The notes under the pieces were generated by a model that saw only the letters and a list, made by a program, of their open reading frames with translations, did no database searches and was not told where the DNA came from. Both the position numbers and the translations under genes were made by a program. Shown here in pieces: positions 1 through 8,986 of a DNA stretch of 44,743 nt (its first letter is position 1; each line of letters starts with the position of its first letter). Source of the DNA: Caenimonas sp. SL110 (GTDB lineage: Bacteria; Pseudomonadota; Gammaproteobacteria; Burkholderiales; Burkholderiaceae_C); the NCBI RefSeq assembly GCF_001044395.1, contig NZ_JANU01000041.1:1-44743 (forward strand). The letters are read 5' to 3'.

Positions 1-1480
1 AATAGCCGCCGTAGGAGCCGCCGCTGGAGCGGCTCGTGCCTGATGTGTAGCCCGAGCCGGTGTTGCCCGATTCGACACATGCCTTGATGACGAACAGCAG
101 GATCAGGATGATGATGAACAGCACGATGATGGTGGCGCATCCCAGGCCCTTGGCCGTGCTTGCGGGACCCGCATCCGTACGTTTGAGCAGCGCGCCTTTA
201 TCCTCGATCCTGAAAGCCTTGGCGACCGCATCGCTGTCGATCTTGCTGCCGCTGGACCACGTCACCTCCCGCGGTGTCTGCTCCATCGACAGCACGCTGG
301 TGCCCCTGGCAAAGTCCCGGTTGAAGCTCTTGTGGCCGCGCTCGACCGGCCAGTAGAACTCGCCTGAAACATAGCTTGTTTCGGCCTCGTAGCTGTAGAG
401 CAACTGGTAGGAGGAGCCCAGGTAAGAGGCGCTCTGGGCTCCCGCTTCCCAAGCGGGTGCGCCAGTGGTCGGCTTGACGATGCTCCAGCCCTCGGTCGAG
501 TCGACCAGGAAGATGAAGCCGCGCTTGCGGTTGTACAGCAGGTACTCGCTCCAGCCGAAGTGCTCTTCGTCGTCGCCGGGCTCGTGACCCATGCGGTGCT
601 GGAAGCCGACCACCTGCCACGTCACGCCCTGGAGCTGGCCCGTGCTGCCCAATGGAATGAGCGGCTGCACCGGCTCGTGCTGCTCTGCGTGCGCAAGTTC
701 GCCGCCGATGCCGCTGGTGAGGTCGATGATGCTGTTGCAGGCGCGGCAGGTTACTGACTTGCTGGTTGTCAGCGCCACTTGTACCGGCACGCCGCAATTG
801 GGGCAGGCGAACTGGCGTGCTTTTTCGTCTTTTTCGCTGGCTTCCTTCAGGCCGCTGAGCGAGAGTTCTTCGAGCAGCACCGACTTGCCGCGCGTGACTT
901 GCGCCGGTTCGCTGCCGTAGTCGATGCTCAGCACCTCGCCGTCTGCGCTGCGCAACTCGACGTTGGCAAACGGATGATTGAGCGGCGGCAGCTTGGGCAG
1001 CTCGCCCTGCGCCGAGATCAGCGAAACCGATTCGTTGGAGGCGACCGTGAATGGCTTGCCGCTGATCGCAGTGCCGGTGCCGACACGAAACCGCGCTGCC
1101 TCAGGGATGTCGCGTTCGATGGTTGCGGGCAACGCGAAGACATACGCGCCGTTGTCTTCCGCGAGTACGGCTGAAGTGCCGTCGTCGAACATCGCGATCC
1201 ACTCGGTCCATGTGCCGGTCTCGCCGCGGTACTGGATCCGGCCGACCAGCATGAACGACCTGCCTTGCCAGCGGCCGGACGCCATGAGCTGCAACGGACT
1301 GTGGTCGTCGAAGGTCTCGGCCATCTTGCCGACGCGAGCGAGTGTCTCGCCGCTGCGCACGACGGTGCTCTGGCAAAAGCTGCAGACCGCGTAGGTGGAC
1401 TGGGCGCTGCGAAATTCGACTGGCGCACCGCATCCGGGGCAGGGTGCCCGGTAGGTTCTTTGCGGGGACGGGGTCGCCAC
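1..1480 (-). CDS. Zinc-ribbon DUF4178 membrane protein (partial, C-terminus beyond window)
   Basis: The gene runs off the left edge, so the C-terminus is missing. I chose a GTG start at 1480 because an in-frame TAA lies two codons upstream and the first codons give MATPSPQRTYRAPCPGCG. Two CxxC...CxxC zinc ribbons are visible: CPGC/CSFC within the first 40 residues, and CPNC/CRAC near residue 235. Between and after them are regions resembling DUF4178. Close to the edge is one strongly hydrophobic helix (ATIIVLFIIILILLFVI), followed by a Gly/Ser tail. The protein is probably membrane anchored with its zinc ribbons in the cytoplasm. It follows the SPFH gene on the same strand after a 54-base gap. 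The pairing resembles Bacillus ydjG-ydjI, where such proteins dock PspA-type membrane repair proteins; that role is inferred here. Confidence 0.7.
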   Translation of the reverse strand, partial: MATPSPQRTYRAPCPGCGAPVEFRSAQSTYAVCSFCQSTVVRSGETLARVGKMAETFDDHSPLQLMASGRWQGRSFMLVGRIQYRGETGTWTEWIAMFDDGTSAVLAEDNGAYVFALPATIERDIPEAARFRVGTGTAISGKPFTVASNESVSLISAQGELPKLPPLNHPFANVELRSADGEVLSIDYGSEPAQVTRGKSVLLEELSLSGLKEASEKDEKARQFACPNCGVPVQVALTTSKSVTCRACNSIIDLTSGIGGELAHAEQHEPVQPLIPLGSTGQLQGVTWQVVGFQHRMGHEPGDDEEHFGWSEYLLYNRKRGFIFLVDSTEGWSIVKPTTGAPAWEAGAQSASYLGSSYQLLYSYEAETSYVSGEFYWPVERGHKSFNRDFARGTSVLSMEQTPREVTWSSGSKIDSDAVAKAFRIEDKGALLKRTDAGPASTAKGLGCATIIVLFIIILILLFVIKACVESGNTGSGYTSGTSRSSGGSYGGY

Positions 1481-1534
1481 GTTTTATTGATGTTGTCGTT
1501 GGCTGTCCGGACGTCACGCCGGTGATGTCATCTC

Positions 1535-2572
1535 TCAGACCAGCTTCTTGAGCAGCTCCGCCTTCTTGGCGTCAAATTCTTCCTGCGTGAGGATGCCCTT
1601 GGTTTTCAATTCGCCAAGCTTTTCAAGTGTGGCCATCACGTCGTCGGGCCTGATCGCTGCAGCAGCGCCAGACGCGGCTTCTGCTGGTCGCGGCTGCAAA
1701 CCCTGCTGCAGGTTCTGCGCAAGCACCTGGCCCATCGCGATTCCCGCGCCCAGACCCATCGCATCGCCAGCCACGCTGCCGCCACCCGACCCGGCGGCCT
1801 TGGCCATTTCGGGAATCGCCTGCGCCGTCTGGTACTGCATGAACTTGCCCATGTCGTTGCCGACCATGCCCATGCCGATGCGTTGGTCGAGCAGCTTTTG
1901 CAGCTCTTCGGGCAGCGACACGTTCTGCACGGTCATGCCTTCCAGCCGAAGGCCGATGGCTTCGAAGGCCGGCGTGAGTTCGGTGGACAGCGCCCTGGCA
2001 AATTCGATCTGGTTGGCCGCCAGGTCCAGGAACGGAATACCGCTTTGCGCAATGGCGTCCGACAAGTGCTGCAGGATCATCCCGCGCAGCTGGCCGTCGA
2101 GCTCGGTGACGGTGTAGACATCGCGCGTGCCGGAGATCTTCTGGTGAAACACCTTGGGGTCGGCGATGCTGAAGTTGTAGTTGCCGAATGCGCGCAACCG
2201 CACCATGCCGAAATCCTTGTCGCGGATCGTGATGGGCTGCGGCGTGCCCCAACGCTGGTCCACCTGCTGGCGCGTGCTGAAGAAGTAAAGATCGCTCTTG
2301 AAGGGGGACTCGAAAAGCTTGTCCCAGTTCTTCAGGTAGGTCAGCACCGGAATCGTCTGCGTGTTGAGCTTGTACATGCCCGGCCCGAACACGTCGGCTA
2401 TCTTGCCTTCGTTGACGAACACGGCCATTTGCGACTCGCGCACGGTGAGCGATGCACCGTACTGGATTTCCATGTCACGCATCGGGAAGCGCCAGGCGAG
2501 CGTGCCCTCGCCGTCCTCCGTCCACTGGATGATGTCAATGAACTGTTTCTTGATGAAGTCCATCAGTGCCAT
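1535..2572 (-). CDS. SPFH domain protein with C-terminal SHOCT motif (YdjI-like)
   Basis: This 345-residue protein belongs to the SPFH (stomatin/prohibitin/flotillin/HflK) group once annotated as 'virion core protein'. The first ~210 residues form the SPFH region (for example VFGPGMYKLNTQTIPVLTYL). A Gly/Ala-rich linker follows, and the last ~35 residues (ATLEKLGELKTKGILTQEEF) are a SHOCT motif, a short oligomerisation module. There is no signal peptide or clear membrane helix, so it is probably a peripheral membrane scaffold. The start has a good ribosome binding site, AGGAGC seven bases before the ATG. It heads a two-gene unit with the zinc-ribbon DUF4178 gene downstream. Assignment to the family is firm; the membrane-stress role is by analogy with Bacillus YdjI. 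Confidence 0.85.
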   Translation of the reverse strand: MALMDFIKKQFIDIIQWTEDGEGTLAWRFPMRDMEIQYGASLTVRESQMAVFVNEGKIADVFGPGMYKLNTQTIPVLTYLKNWDKLFESPFKSDLYFFSTRQQVDQRWGTPQPITIRDKDFGMVRLRAFGNYNFSIADPKVFHQKISGTRDVYTVTELDGQLRGMILQHLSDAIAQSGIPFLDLAANQIEFARALSTELTPAFEAIGLRLEGMTVQNVSLPEELQKLLDQRIGMGMVGNDMGKFMQYQTAQAIPEMAKAAGSGGGSVAGDAMGLGAGIAMGQVLAQNLQQGLQPRPAEAASGAAAAIRPDDVMATLEKLGELKTKGILTQEEFDAKKAELLKKLV

Positions 2573-2668
2573 GGTTTAGCTCCTGTCGCGGGGTCCGCGT
2601 CGGCGCATGATAACTGCGGCACCGCCAAATCTCCGTGTCAGAATTGCCTCGAAGGCGGGCATAACGAC

Positions 2669-2980
2669 ATGGTCCTGAAGTGGTTCGATACGGCAGCAGT
2701 CGATGCGTTCGCCGACGCGATGGTCAAGATGTTCGTGAGCCGATTCCCGGCCTCCGAATTCTCGGTTGGCGGCAAGAAGCAGGAGGCGCGCTTTCGCAAA
2801 GTGCAGGCGACGCTCGCGCAGGAGCTCACGGGCTTTCGCCGAAAACACCCGCTCAACATCTACAAGAAGGCGCGTCTGGCCAACCGCTTCAAGTGGGCTC
2901 TGAAAGAAGCCGGCTATCCCGAGTCCTTCATCGACGAGGTGGCCTACGAGCTGGCCACCCTTTCAGCAATTCCAGATTGA
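2669..2980 (+). CDS. Small conserved-looking protein of unknown function
   Basis: This 103-residue protein starts MVLKWFDTAAVDAFADAM. It is rich in Lys/Arg in the middle and has no signal peptide, membrane helix or Cys motif. It looks like a soluble helical protein. The frame stays open far upstream (to about 1883), but that part lies antisense to the SPFH gene and has no sensible start, so I used the first ATG after the SPFH gene. It is transcribed away from the SPFH gene and toward maeB. I do not recognise a family and assign no function. Confidence 0.65.
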   Translation: MVLKWFDTAAVDAFADAMVKMFVSRFPASEFSVGGKKQEARFRKVQATLAQELTGFRRKHPLNIYKKARLANRFKWALKEAGYPESFIDEVAYELATLSAIPD

Positions 2981-3083
2981 GGCCTTCGCTCGCAGCGCCA
3001 CAGCCGGATAGGTGCGGTTTTAGTCAAAACAGATACCCGTGCGATACGCAAGATAGCGTACTAGGGTTTTCCCCCGAGAGAAC

Positions 3084-3089
3084 TACAAT
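3084..3089 (+). promoter_or_regulatory. Possible -10 element for maeB
   Basis: TACAAT lies 58 bases before the maeB ATG and fits a sigma-70 -10 box. No convincing -35 box sits at the usual distance. The gap between the small upstream gene and maeB (2981-3146) shows nothing else I can name. Confidence 0.3.
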
Positions 3090-3146
3090 CGCACTCCCCA
3101 CGAAGCGGCACTGGCCTAAGCTGTGCCTCCAGGAGACAACGAGAAT

Positions 3147-5456
3147 ATGTCCAAAGACGACGTCAATTCCATCGAAAAGCGCCTTGAACTGCGCCAGGCT
3201 GCACTTGAATATCACGAGTTCCCGACACCGGGTAAGGTCGCCATCCACGCGACCAAGCAGCTGATCAACCAGCACGACCTCGCGCTCGCCTATTCGCCCG
3301 GCGTTGCCGCGCCTTGCGAAGAGATCGTCAAGGATCCGAACAACGCGTTCAAGTACACCGCCCGGGGCAACCTGGTGGCGGTGATCACCAACGGCACGGC
3401 CGTGCTGGGCCTGGGCGATATCGGCCCGCTCGCGGCCAAGCCGGTGATGGAGGGCAAGGGCGTCCTGTTCAAGAAGTTCGCGGGCATCGACGTCTTCGAC
3501 ATCGAGATCAACGAGAAGCACGACCTGGACAAGCTGGTCGACATCATCGCCTCGCTGGAACCGACCTTCGGCGGCATCAACCTCGAAGACATCAAGGCCC
3601 CCGATTGCTTTTACGTGGAACGCAAGCTGCGCTCCCGGATGAACATCCCGGTCTTTCATGACGACCAGCACGGCACGGCGATCTGTGTCGGCGCGGCGAT
3701 CATCAATGGCCTCAAGGTGGTCGGCAAGGACATCAAGACCGTCAAGCTGGTCACTTCGGGCGCAGGCGCCGCAGCGCTCGCGTGCCTGAACCTGCTGGTC
3801 AAGCTGGGCATGCCGGTGGAGAACATCTTCGCAACCGACCTGGCCGGTGTGGTCTACGAGGGCCGCAAGGAGCTGATGGACGAGGACAAGCTGCCGTTCG
3901 CACGCAAGACCGATGCGCGAACACTGTCCGAGATCATCGAAGACGCTGACATCTTTCTGGGACTGTCGGCCAGTGGTGTGCTCAAGCCCGAGATGGTCAA
4001 GAAGATGGCGGCCAGTCCGCTGATCCTGGCGCTGGCCAATCCCAACCCGGAAATCGATCCGGAAGACGCCAAGGCGGTTCGCCCCGACTGCATCATCGCC
4101 ACGGGCCGCACCGACTACCCCAACCAGGTCAACAACGTCCTGTGCTTTCCGTATATCTTCCGCGGCGCGCTCGACTCGGGCGCCACGACGATCACGGTGG
4201 AAATGGAAATTGCCGCGGTGCACGCCATCGCAGAGCTTGCACAGGCGGAGCAAAGCGAGGTCGTTGCGGCAGCTTACGCGGGTCAGCAACTGGCGTTCGG
4301 CCCTGAGTACCTGATCCCCAAGCCGTTCGATCCGCGCCTGATGATGAAGATCGCGCCGGCAGTCGCCAAGGCCGCGGCCGACAGCGGCGTGGCGCTGCGG
4401 CCGATCCAGGACATGGACGCTTACCGGGAGCGTCTGCAAAGCTTTGTGTACGCGTCGGGCACTGCGATGAAACCGATCTTCGCGATGGCCAAGGCGGCCG
4501 CGAAAAAGCGCGTGGCATTTTGCGAAGGCGAAGAAGAGCGTGTTCTGCGTGCAGCGCAGATCGTGGTCGACGAGGGCATCGCCCGTCCGACCTTCATTGG
4601 TCGGCCCGCCATCATTGCGCAGCGGATCGAGAAGTTCGGCCTGCGCCTGAAGGAAGAGCTCGACTACGACATCGTCAATGTCGAGCAGGACCATCGCTAC
4701 CGTGACTTCTGGCAGACCTACCATCGCATGACCGAGCGCAAGGGCGTCACGGCCCAGATGGCCAAGATCGAGATGCGCCGGCGCCTGTCGCTGATCGGCG
4801 CGATGCTGCTGCACAAGGATGAAGTCGACGGCATGATCGTCGGCACTTGGGGCACGACCGCACTTCACCTGCCATACATCGACCAGGTGATCGGCAAACG
4901 CGAGGGCGTCTGCACCTACGCCTGCATGAACGGGCTGATGCTGCCGAACCGTCAGGTTTTCCTGGTCGACACGCACGTCAACTACGACCCGACTGCGGTG
5001 CAGCTCGCAGAAATCACTGTCATGGCTGCCGAGGAAATGATGCGCTTTGGCATCAAGCCCAAGGCGGCACTCCTGTCGCATTCGAACTTTGGTTCGAGCA
5101 ACCAGCCGAGCGCCGTGAAGATGCGCGAGACGCTGGAGCTGCTGCGCGAGTCGGCTCCGTGGCTGGAAGTCGATGGCGAAATGCATGGCGATGTGGCGCT
5201 TGACGGAGCCGCCCGGCACCAGATCATGCCGCACAGCACGCTCTATGGAGACGCCAACTTGCTGGTGCTGCCGAACATCGATGCGGCCAATATTTCCTAC
5301 AACCTGCTCAAGACTGCGGCCGGCGGAAATATCGCGATCGGCCCGGTGCTTCTGGGTGCGGCCAAGCCGGTGCATATTCTCACAGCGAGCACCACCGTGC
5401 GCCGTATCGTGAATATGACGGCGCTGACCGTCGCCGATGCAAACGCGGCGAGATAG
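3147..5456 (+). CDS. maeB: NADP-dependent malic enzyme with phosphotransacetylase-like C-terminal domain
   Basis: Oxidatively decarboxylates malate to pyruvate, producing NADPH, at the junction of the TCA cycle and gluconeogenesis. The 769-residue length matches the bacterial multimodular MaeB type. Residues ~20-430 are the malic enzyme domain, with [12 protein letters not shown] near residue 49, [18 protein letters not shown], the metal-binding [12 protein letters not shown], and a nucleotide-binding [16 protein letters not shown]. The last ~330 residues resemble phosphate acetyltransferase ([15 protein letters not shown]), which in this family is regulatory rather than catalytic. I used the ATG at 3147, with AGGAGA ten bases upstream, rather than the GTG at 3123, which lies upstream of that ribosome binding site. 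Monocistronic in appearance. Confidence 0.95.
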   Translation: MSKDDVNSIEKRLELRQAALEYHEFPTPGKVAIHATKQLINQHDLALAYSPGVAAPCEEIVKDPNNAFKYTARGNLVAVITNGTAVLGLGDIGPLAAKPVMEGKGVLFKKFAGIDVFDIEINEKHDLDKLVDIIASLEPTFGGINLEDIKAPDCFYVERKLRSRMNIPVFHDDQHGTAICVGAAIINGLKVVGKDIKTVKLVTSGAGAAALACLNLLVKLGMPVENIFATDLAGVVYEGRKELMDEDKLPFARKTDARTLSEIIEDADIFLGLSASGVLKPEMVKKMAASPLILALANPNPEIDPEDAKAVRPDCIIATGRTDYPNQVNNVLCFPYIFRGALDSGATTITVEMEIAAVHAIAELAQAEQSEVVAAAYAGQQLAFGPEYLIPKPFDPRLMMKIAPAVAKAAADSGVALRPIQDMDAYRERLQSFVYASGTAMKPIFAMAKAAAKKRVAFCEGEEERVLRAAQIVVDEGIARPTFIGRPAIIAQRIEKFGLRLKEELDYDIVNVEQDHRYRDFWQTYHRMTERKGVTAQMAKIEMRRRLSLIGAMLLHKDEVDGMIVGTWGTTALHLPYIDQVIGKREGVCTYACMNGLMLPNRQVFLVDTHVNYDPTAVQLAEITVMAAEEMMRFGIKPKAALLSHSNFGSSNQPSAVKMRETLELLRESAPWLEVDGEMHGDVALDGAARHQIMPHSTLYGDANLLVLPNIDAANISYNLLKTAAGGNIAIGPVLLGAAKPVHILTASTTVRRIVNMTALTVADANAAR

Positions 5457-5674
5457 CCTTCAAATAAGACTCGCATCAAAAGCGGGCACTAACTTATAAA
5501 TTTGCAAGCAAGGTCGCAATGGCCTTGCTGTCTGCCCAAAAATTGGGCAGTCGCTTGCCTTTTCGACACGAATACGTCACACTACCGCCTGAAATTTCCG
5601 GGTTTACCCGAGGGCTGTGGAGCCCCGAAAAGCCTGGAAAACGCCCCCAAAAGGTCACCCAAGAAGGTCCGTTC
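5457..5674 (+). other. Intergenic region before the barnase-like gene
   Basis: No gene is supported here. It holds two short perfect palindromes: GCCCAA-AAA-TTGGGC at 5535-5549 and CGGGT-TT-ACCCG near 5599-5610. A TATAAA near 5494 could serve as a -10 box. The palindromes could be operators or mRNA structure; I cannot choose. Confidence 0.3.
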
Positions 5675-6076
5675 ATGGCTCGCTTTGCGGCCGTCAAGTT
5701 TGCGCTCACTAGCATTTTGCTGGCGGCCTCGCTGGTCGGCCAGACAGTACAAGCCAGGAGCTTCCGGGATGATCCGGCCAGCGGCACGACGGCGACAGTT
5801 TCTGTCGCCCAGTTGCCCAGGCAGGGACGTGAAACCTATGAACTGATCCGCCAGGGCGGACCGTTTCCGTACGACAAGGATGGTTCGGTGTTCGGCAACA
5901 GGGAGCGACTGCTTCCAGGCGCCCGGCGCGGGTTCTACCGCGAATACACCGTCGCCACTCCGGGTTCCCGGAACCGGGGCGCTCGCCGGATCGTCTGTGG
6001 AGGACCCCCAAGGGCGCCGCAGGCCTGTTATTACACCGCTGACCACTACGCCAGTTTTCGAATGATCGTGGAGTGA
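5675..6076 (+). CDS. Secreted barnase-family (N1/T1) ribonuclease
   Basis: A 133-residue guanyl-preferring ribonuclease that should be exported and cleave single-stranded RNA. Residues 1-27 form a signal peptide ending at VQA. The mature part carries the family landmarks: YREYTVATPG (catalytic Glu90), RGARRIVCGG (Arg104/105 region) and CYYTADHYASF (catalytic His124). Two cysteines, Cys108 and Cys118, may form a disulphide in the periplasm or outside. I start at the ATG at 5675 with AAGAAGG as ribosome binding site; the longer open frame upstream lacks a signal peptide at its start. The inhibitor gene follows at once, as expected for a toxic nuclease. Roles in nutrient RNA use or competition are both possible. 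Confidence 0.88.
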   Translation: MARFAAVKFALTSILLAASLVGQTVQARSFRDDPASGTTATVSVAQLPRQGRETYELIRQGGPFPYDKDGSVFGNRERLLPGARRGFYREYTVATPGSRNRGARRIVCGGPPRAPQACYYTADHYASFRMIVE

Positions 6077-6084
6077 CACCCCAA

Positions 6085-6555
6085 ATGAAGCGGGACGATT
6101 TTGTGACTATGGAAAGAGACGCGGAGATGGATACCCCACTTCGTCGGGAAACACCCGAGAACGCACTGAAGGGCGTACGGACGAACATCGTCCAGTCCAT
6201 CCGTGCATTCAGGGTGCAGGACCTGCAGGACACAGCGCGTGCGCTGGGCCAGCATTTCCTGTACGCCAACCTGGCCAACGCCCAGAGCAAGCAGGACGTG
6301 CTGGATCTCATCGCGCAGCAATTCATGCTGCCGGTGCATTTCGGCAAGAACTTCGATGCGCTGTACGACTGCATGACCGATCCGGTGCATAAATCGGGCC
6401 CGCAGCCCGGCTTCATCGTGGTCCTTGAGCAGATTCCAGCCAACGCCAAGTTCGACAAGGAAGCCCGAGAGCAGCTGCTCGACATCTTCCGCGACACCGC
6501 TGACTATTGGGCCGAACGGAAAATACCGTTCAGGTGCTTCTATTCTTTTCTGTAG
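6085..6555 (+). CDS. Barstar family ribonuclease inhibitor
   Basis: A 156-residue cytoplasmic inhibitor expected to bind and block the adjacent barnase-type RNase before export. The barstar core is the second half, with LPVHFGKNFDALYDCMTDPV supplying the helix and Asp residues that plug the RNase active site. Compared with classical barstar (~90 residues) it has an extra ~60-residue N-terminal segment. The ATG at 6085 lies eight bases after the RNase stop. A GTG at 6073 overlaps that stop and is a second possible start, giving translational coupling. The two genes form one unit. Confidence 0.88.
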   Translation: MKRDDFVTMERDAEMDTPLRRETPENALKGVRTNIVQSIRAFRVQDLQDTARALGQHFLYANLANAQSKQDVLDLIAQQFMLPVHFGKNFDALYDCMTDPVHKSGPQPGFIVVLEQIPANAKFDKEAREQLLDIFRDTADYWAERKIPFRCFYSFL

Positions 6556-6653
6556 CCCGTTCTGCGCAAAATAGCCAAGCAGAACGGGCGAATGAGGCTC
6601 CGGGCACCGAAGTGCCCGCCTCGGTGGCCCCGACCACCGAGTCCGGCGAGAAG

Positions 6654-6743
6654 ATGCCGACCGACAAGCTGGTCGACGTGTCTCCGCTGGCGCTGCGAAT
6701 GAGCAGCCCGTTCAACGCGGGTTACTGGTTGGCTGCAGCGTAA
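6654..6743 (+). CDS. Possible 29-residue peptide gene
   Basis: An ATG at 6654 preceded by GGCGAG opens a short frame beginning MPTDKLVDVSPLALRM and ending in AGYWLAAA. The frame is open further upstream without an ATG, and its third codon positions are mostly G or C, as in the real genes nearby. There is no homology I recognise, and it overlaps the inverted repeats of this gap. Weakly supported. Confidence 0.15.
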   Translation: MPTDKLVDVSPLALRMSSPFNAGYWLAAA

Positions 6744-6791
6744 ACCATGAGGCACAGGGCGTCACCGGCCCGTGGCTGGTGACGCAAGAAC

Positions 6792-6820
6792 AAGGGCCCG
6801 TCCTTAGCGACGGGCCTTTT
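6792..6820 (+). terminator. Rho-independent terminator after the barnase/barstar unit
   Basis: An 8-bp stem, GGCCCGTC/GACGGGCC, with a six-base loop is followed by TTTT on the plus strand. The rsmA stop codon, on the opposite strand, lies in the loop. The minus strand lacks a good T-run, so it acts mainly on plus-strand transcripts. Confidence 0.75.
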
Positions 6821-7577
6821 CTATGGCGCTTGCAATCGCGAGGTACTCGTCCACAGGGACTTCCTCGGCCCGGCGTTGCACATCAAAGTCGCCAGTAAAT
6901 CCGTGGTCCTCGAGCCAGCGGCCCAACGTGTTGCGCAAGATCTTGCGACGCTGGCTGAACGCCACCTGCACGATCTCCGACAGGAGTTTTTCCTGGACCT
7001 CGACAGGAGCCGTGCGCGGGACCATGCGCACCACCGCGCTGTCCACGCGCGGCGGTGGGTCGAACGACTCTGGTGGCACAAAAAGCACGTTTTCCATTTC
7101 GTAACGCCACTGGAGCATCACTGAAAGGCGTCCGTAGTCGCTCGTGGCCGGGTCGGCCACCATGCGGTCAATCACTTCCTTTTGCAGCATGAAGTGCTGA
7201 TCCACGATGCTTTCGACATGCCCGAGCAAGTGAAAGAGAATCGGCGTCGAGATGTTGTAGGGCAGGTTTCCGACGATGCGCAGCCTGTCCGCGCCCATCG
7301 TCGTTGCCAATTCGGCGAAATCGACCTTGAGCACATCGGACTCAATGACCGTCAGTTGCGCATGCGCACGCAGCCGCTGCGCGAGATCGCGATCCAGTTC
7401 GATAACCGTGAGGTGCCCCAGGCGCTCGACCAGAGGCTGGGTGAGCGCTGCCAGCCCCGGACCGATTTCCACCATCGGCTGGCCTGGACGCGGATCGATC
7501 GCGCCGACGATGGAATCGATGATTCCTCCATCGGACAGGAAATGCTGGCCGAAACGCTTTCGCGGAATATGTTTCAA
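6804..7577 (-). CDS. rsmA: 16S rRNA (adenine1518/1519-N6)-dimethyltransferase
   Basis: RsmA (KsgA) dimethylates two adjacent adenines in the 3' terminal hairpin of 16S rRNA late in 30S assembly, using S-adenosylmethionine. The 257-residue length is typical. Visible motifs are RKRFGQHFL at the N-terminus, the SAM-binding [11 protein letters not shown] (residues 36-46), IELDRD, and the adenine-pocket NLPYNIS (residues 104-110). The C-terminal [11 protein letters not shown] matches the family. It is last in the lptD-surA-rsmA minus-strand run, beginning 15 bases after surA, a linkage also common in gammaproteobacteria. Confidence 0.96.
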   Translation of the reverse strand: MKHIPRKRFGQHFLSDGGIIDSIVGAIDPRPGQPMVEIGPGLAALTQPLVERLGHLTVIELDRDLAQRLRAHAQLTVIESDVLKVDFAELATTMGADRLRIVGNLPYNISTPILFHLLGHVESIVDQHFMLQKEVIDRMVADPATSDYGRLSVMLQWRYEMENVLFVPPESFDPPPRVDSAVVRMVPRTAPVEVQEKLLSEIVQVAFSQRRKILRNTLGRWLEDHGFTGDFDVQRRAEEVPVDEYLAIASAIEKARR

Positions 7578-7592
7578 CGGCGCACTCGCCGC

Positions 7593-8972
7593 TTATTGCG
7601 GCGGCTCGCGGTACTCGACAAATGCCCGGCCGCGCACTTCCTGCACGAACGTCACATACACCTCATCGAGCTTTTTCTCGCGCAGCACGTTGCGAACCAT
7701 GTCGCGCTGCTCGCGCTGCGACAGGCTGGCCTGGCGGCGTTCGAGCAGCTGGACCAGGTGCACGCCAAAGCGGGAGATGAGGGGGTCAGCGATCTGCCCC
7801 GGGGCGAGGCTACTGAGCGTTTCCTCGAACTCCGGTACGAATGAGCCAGGATTGGTCCAGCCGAGGTCGCCTCCATTGCGATTGCTCGCATCCTGCGAGA
7901 ACTCACGAGCAAGCGCAGCAAAGTCCGCCTGACCCGCCTGGACGCGCCGTTTGAAATCGGCCAGCCGTGCGACGGCTGCCGCCTCTGGCATCTGTGCGGT
8001 AGGTCGCAGCAGAATGTGGCGCGCATGCGTTTGCTCGACAGTGGCTCCCGGCATCGTGCTCAGGCGGCGCTTCTCGATAACCTTGACCAGGTGAAAGCCT
8101 GCGTTGGAGCGGATCAGCTCGCTCACGCCGCCTTCGTTCAGGTTGGCGATGGCCTGCAGAAACAGCGGCGGATAGCGATCGGCCGGCCGGCGACCGACGA
8201 CTCCGCTGTTGGTCGCCGCTCCGGCAGCGTCCGAGTTTTCACGGGCGAGCTTCGCAAAGTCTTCTCCTGCCTTTGCACGGGCCTGGATACGCAAGGCCTT
8301 GTCACGCAACGCGGCGACCTGCGCATCGTTGGCTGTTTCAGGCACTGCAACCAGGATGTGGCCGAGGTTGATTTCCTGGGTGCCGATGTCGGTGCGACCC
8401 TGTTGCTCGCGGATGAACGCATCGAGTTCGAGATCGGTCACCCGCACCCTGGGCTCGACCTCGCGCTCACGCAGGCGATTGAGCAAGAGCTGGTTGCGCA
8501 GTTCTTCCCTGAACAGATTGACAGGCATGCCCTCGGCGGCCAATTGCCGGCGCAGCTGCGCAACGTCCATCTGGTTGGAACGGGCCACATTGAGTTCGGC
8601 CTGGTCGACGGTTGCTTCTTCGATCTTGATGCCGGTTTCCCGGGCGAGCTGGATCTGGGCTTTTTCGGCGATCAGCCGCTCCAGAACCTGGCGCATGAAC
8701 TCGGGACGCGGTGGTATCGGCTGGTTCTGGGCGGCGAGCTGCTCCTGGAACCGGGCCATTCGCGAGCGGACTTCGTTGTTCGTGACCGGCTCGGAATTGA
8801 CGATCGCGACGATGTAGTCGGCTGCCCGCGGCGTGTTGTCGATCACGCGTGGGGCCACGCGCGGCGCGGCACCGGACGGGCCTGGTCGCAGGCCCTGCGA
8901 GCTGGCCGCGAGCGGCCATGCAGCCAGCTGCACAGCGCAGACGATGGACAGGGTGAAGGCTCGAATTTTCAT
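7593..8972 (-). CDS. surA: Periplasmic chaperone and peptidyl-prolyl isomerase SurA
   Basis: SurA escorts unfolded outer-membrane proteins, including LptD, across the periplasm to the BAM complex. This 459-residue form has a signal peptide (MKIRAFTLSIVCAVQLAAW...), an N-terminal chaperone domain beginning DYIVAIVNSEPVTNNEV, and two parvulin domains (first near INLGHILVAVPE, second near THARHILLRPTAQMPE). I take the ATG at 8972. A GTG at 8990 overlapping the lptD stop (GTGA) is an alternative start that would add six residues before the signal peptide. It lies between lptD and rsmA on the same strand. Confidence 0.94.
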   Translation of the reverse strand: MKIRAFTLSIVCAVQLAAWPLAASSQGLRPGPSGAAPRVAPRVIDNTPRAADYIVAIVNSEPVTNNEVRSRMARFQEQLAAQNQPIPPRPEFMRQVLERLIAEKAQIQLARETGIKIEEATVDQAELNVARSNQMDVAQLRRQLAAEGMPVNLFREELRNQLLLNRLREREVEPRVRVTDLELDAFIREQQGRTDIGTQEINLGHILVAVPETANDAQVAALRDKALRIQARAKAGEDFAKLARENSDAAGAATNSGVVGRRPADRYPPLFLQAIANLNEGGVSELIRSNAGFHLVKVIEKRRLSTMPGATVEQTHARHILLRPTAQMPEAAAVARLADFKRRVQAGQADFAALAREFSQDASNRNGGDLGWTNPGSFVPEFEETLSSLAPGQIADPLISRFGVHLVQLLERRQASLSQREQRDMVRNVLREKKLDEVYVTFVQEVRGRAFVEYREPPQ

Positions 8973-8986
8973 GTGGGTCACTCGTG

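Larger units (their letters stand above)
6556..6820 (+). ncRNA. Candidate structured RNA tract behind barstar
   Basis: This gap holds a run of inverted repeats: a 10-bp stem starting one base after the barstar stop (6556-6565 with 6579-6588), a 7-bp stem with CGAA tetraloop (6601-6607 with 6612-6618), an 8-bp stem (6620-6627 with 6634-6641), a 5-bp stem (6658-6662 with 6671-6675), an 8-bp stem (6759-6766 with 6778-6785) and the terminator at 6795-6820. The third frame stays open with GC-rich third positions until 6743, so a small protein gene is an alternative reading. I see no match to an RNA family I know. Confidence 0.25.

Noticed and set aside
3024..5375. 783-residue open frame on the strand opposite maeB
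   Set aside because: It mirrors the maeB frame, has no recognisable domain and has the Arg/His/Asp-rich composition of antisense frames in GC-rich DNA.
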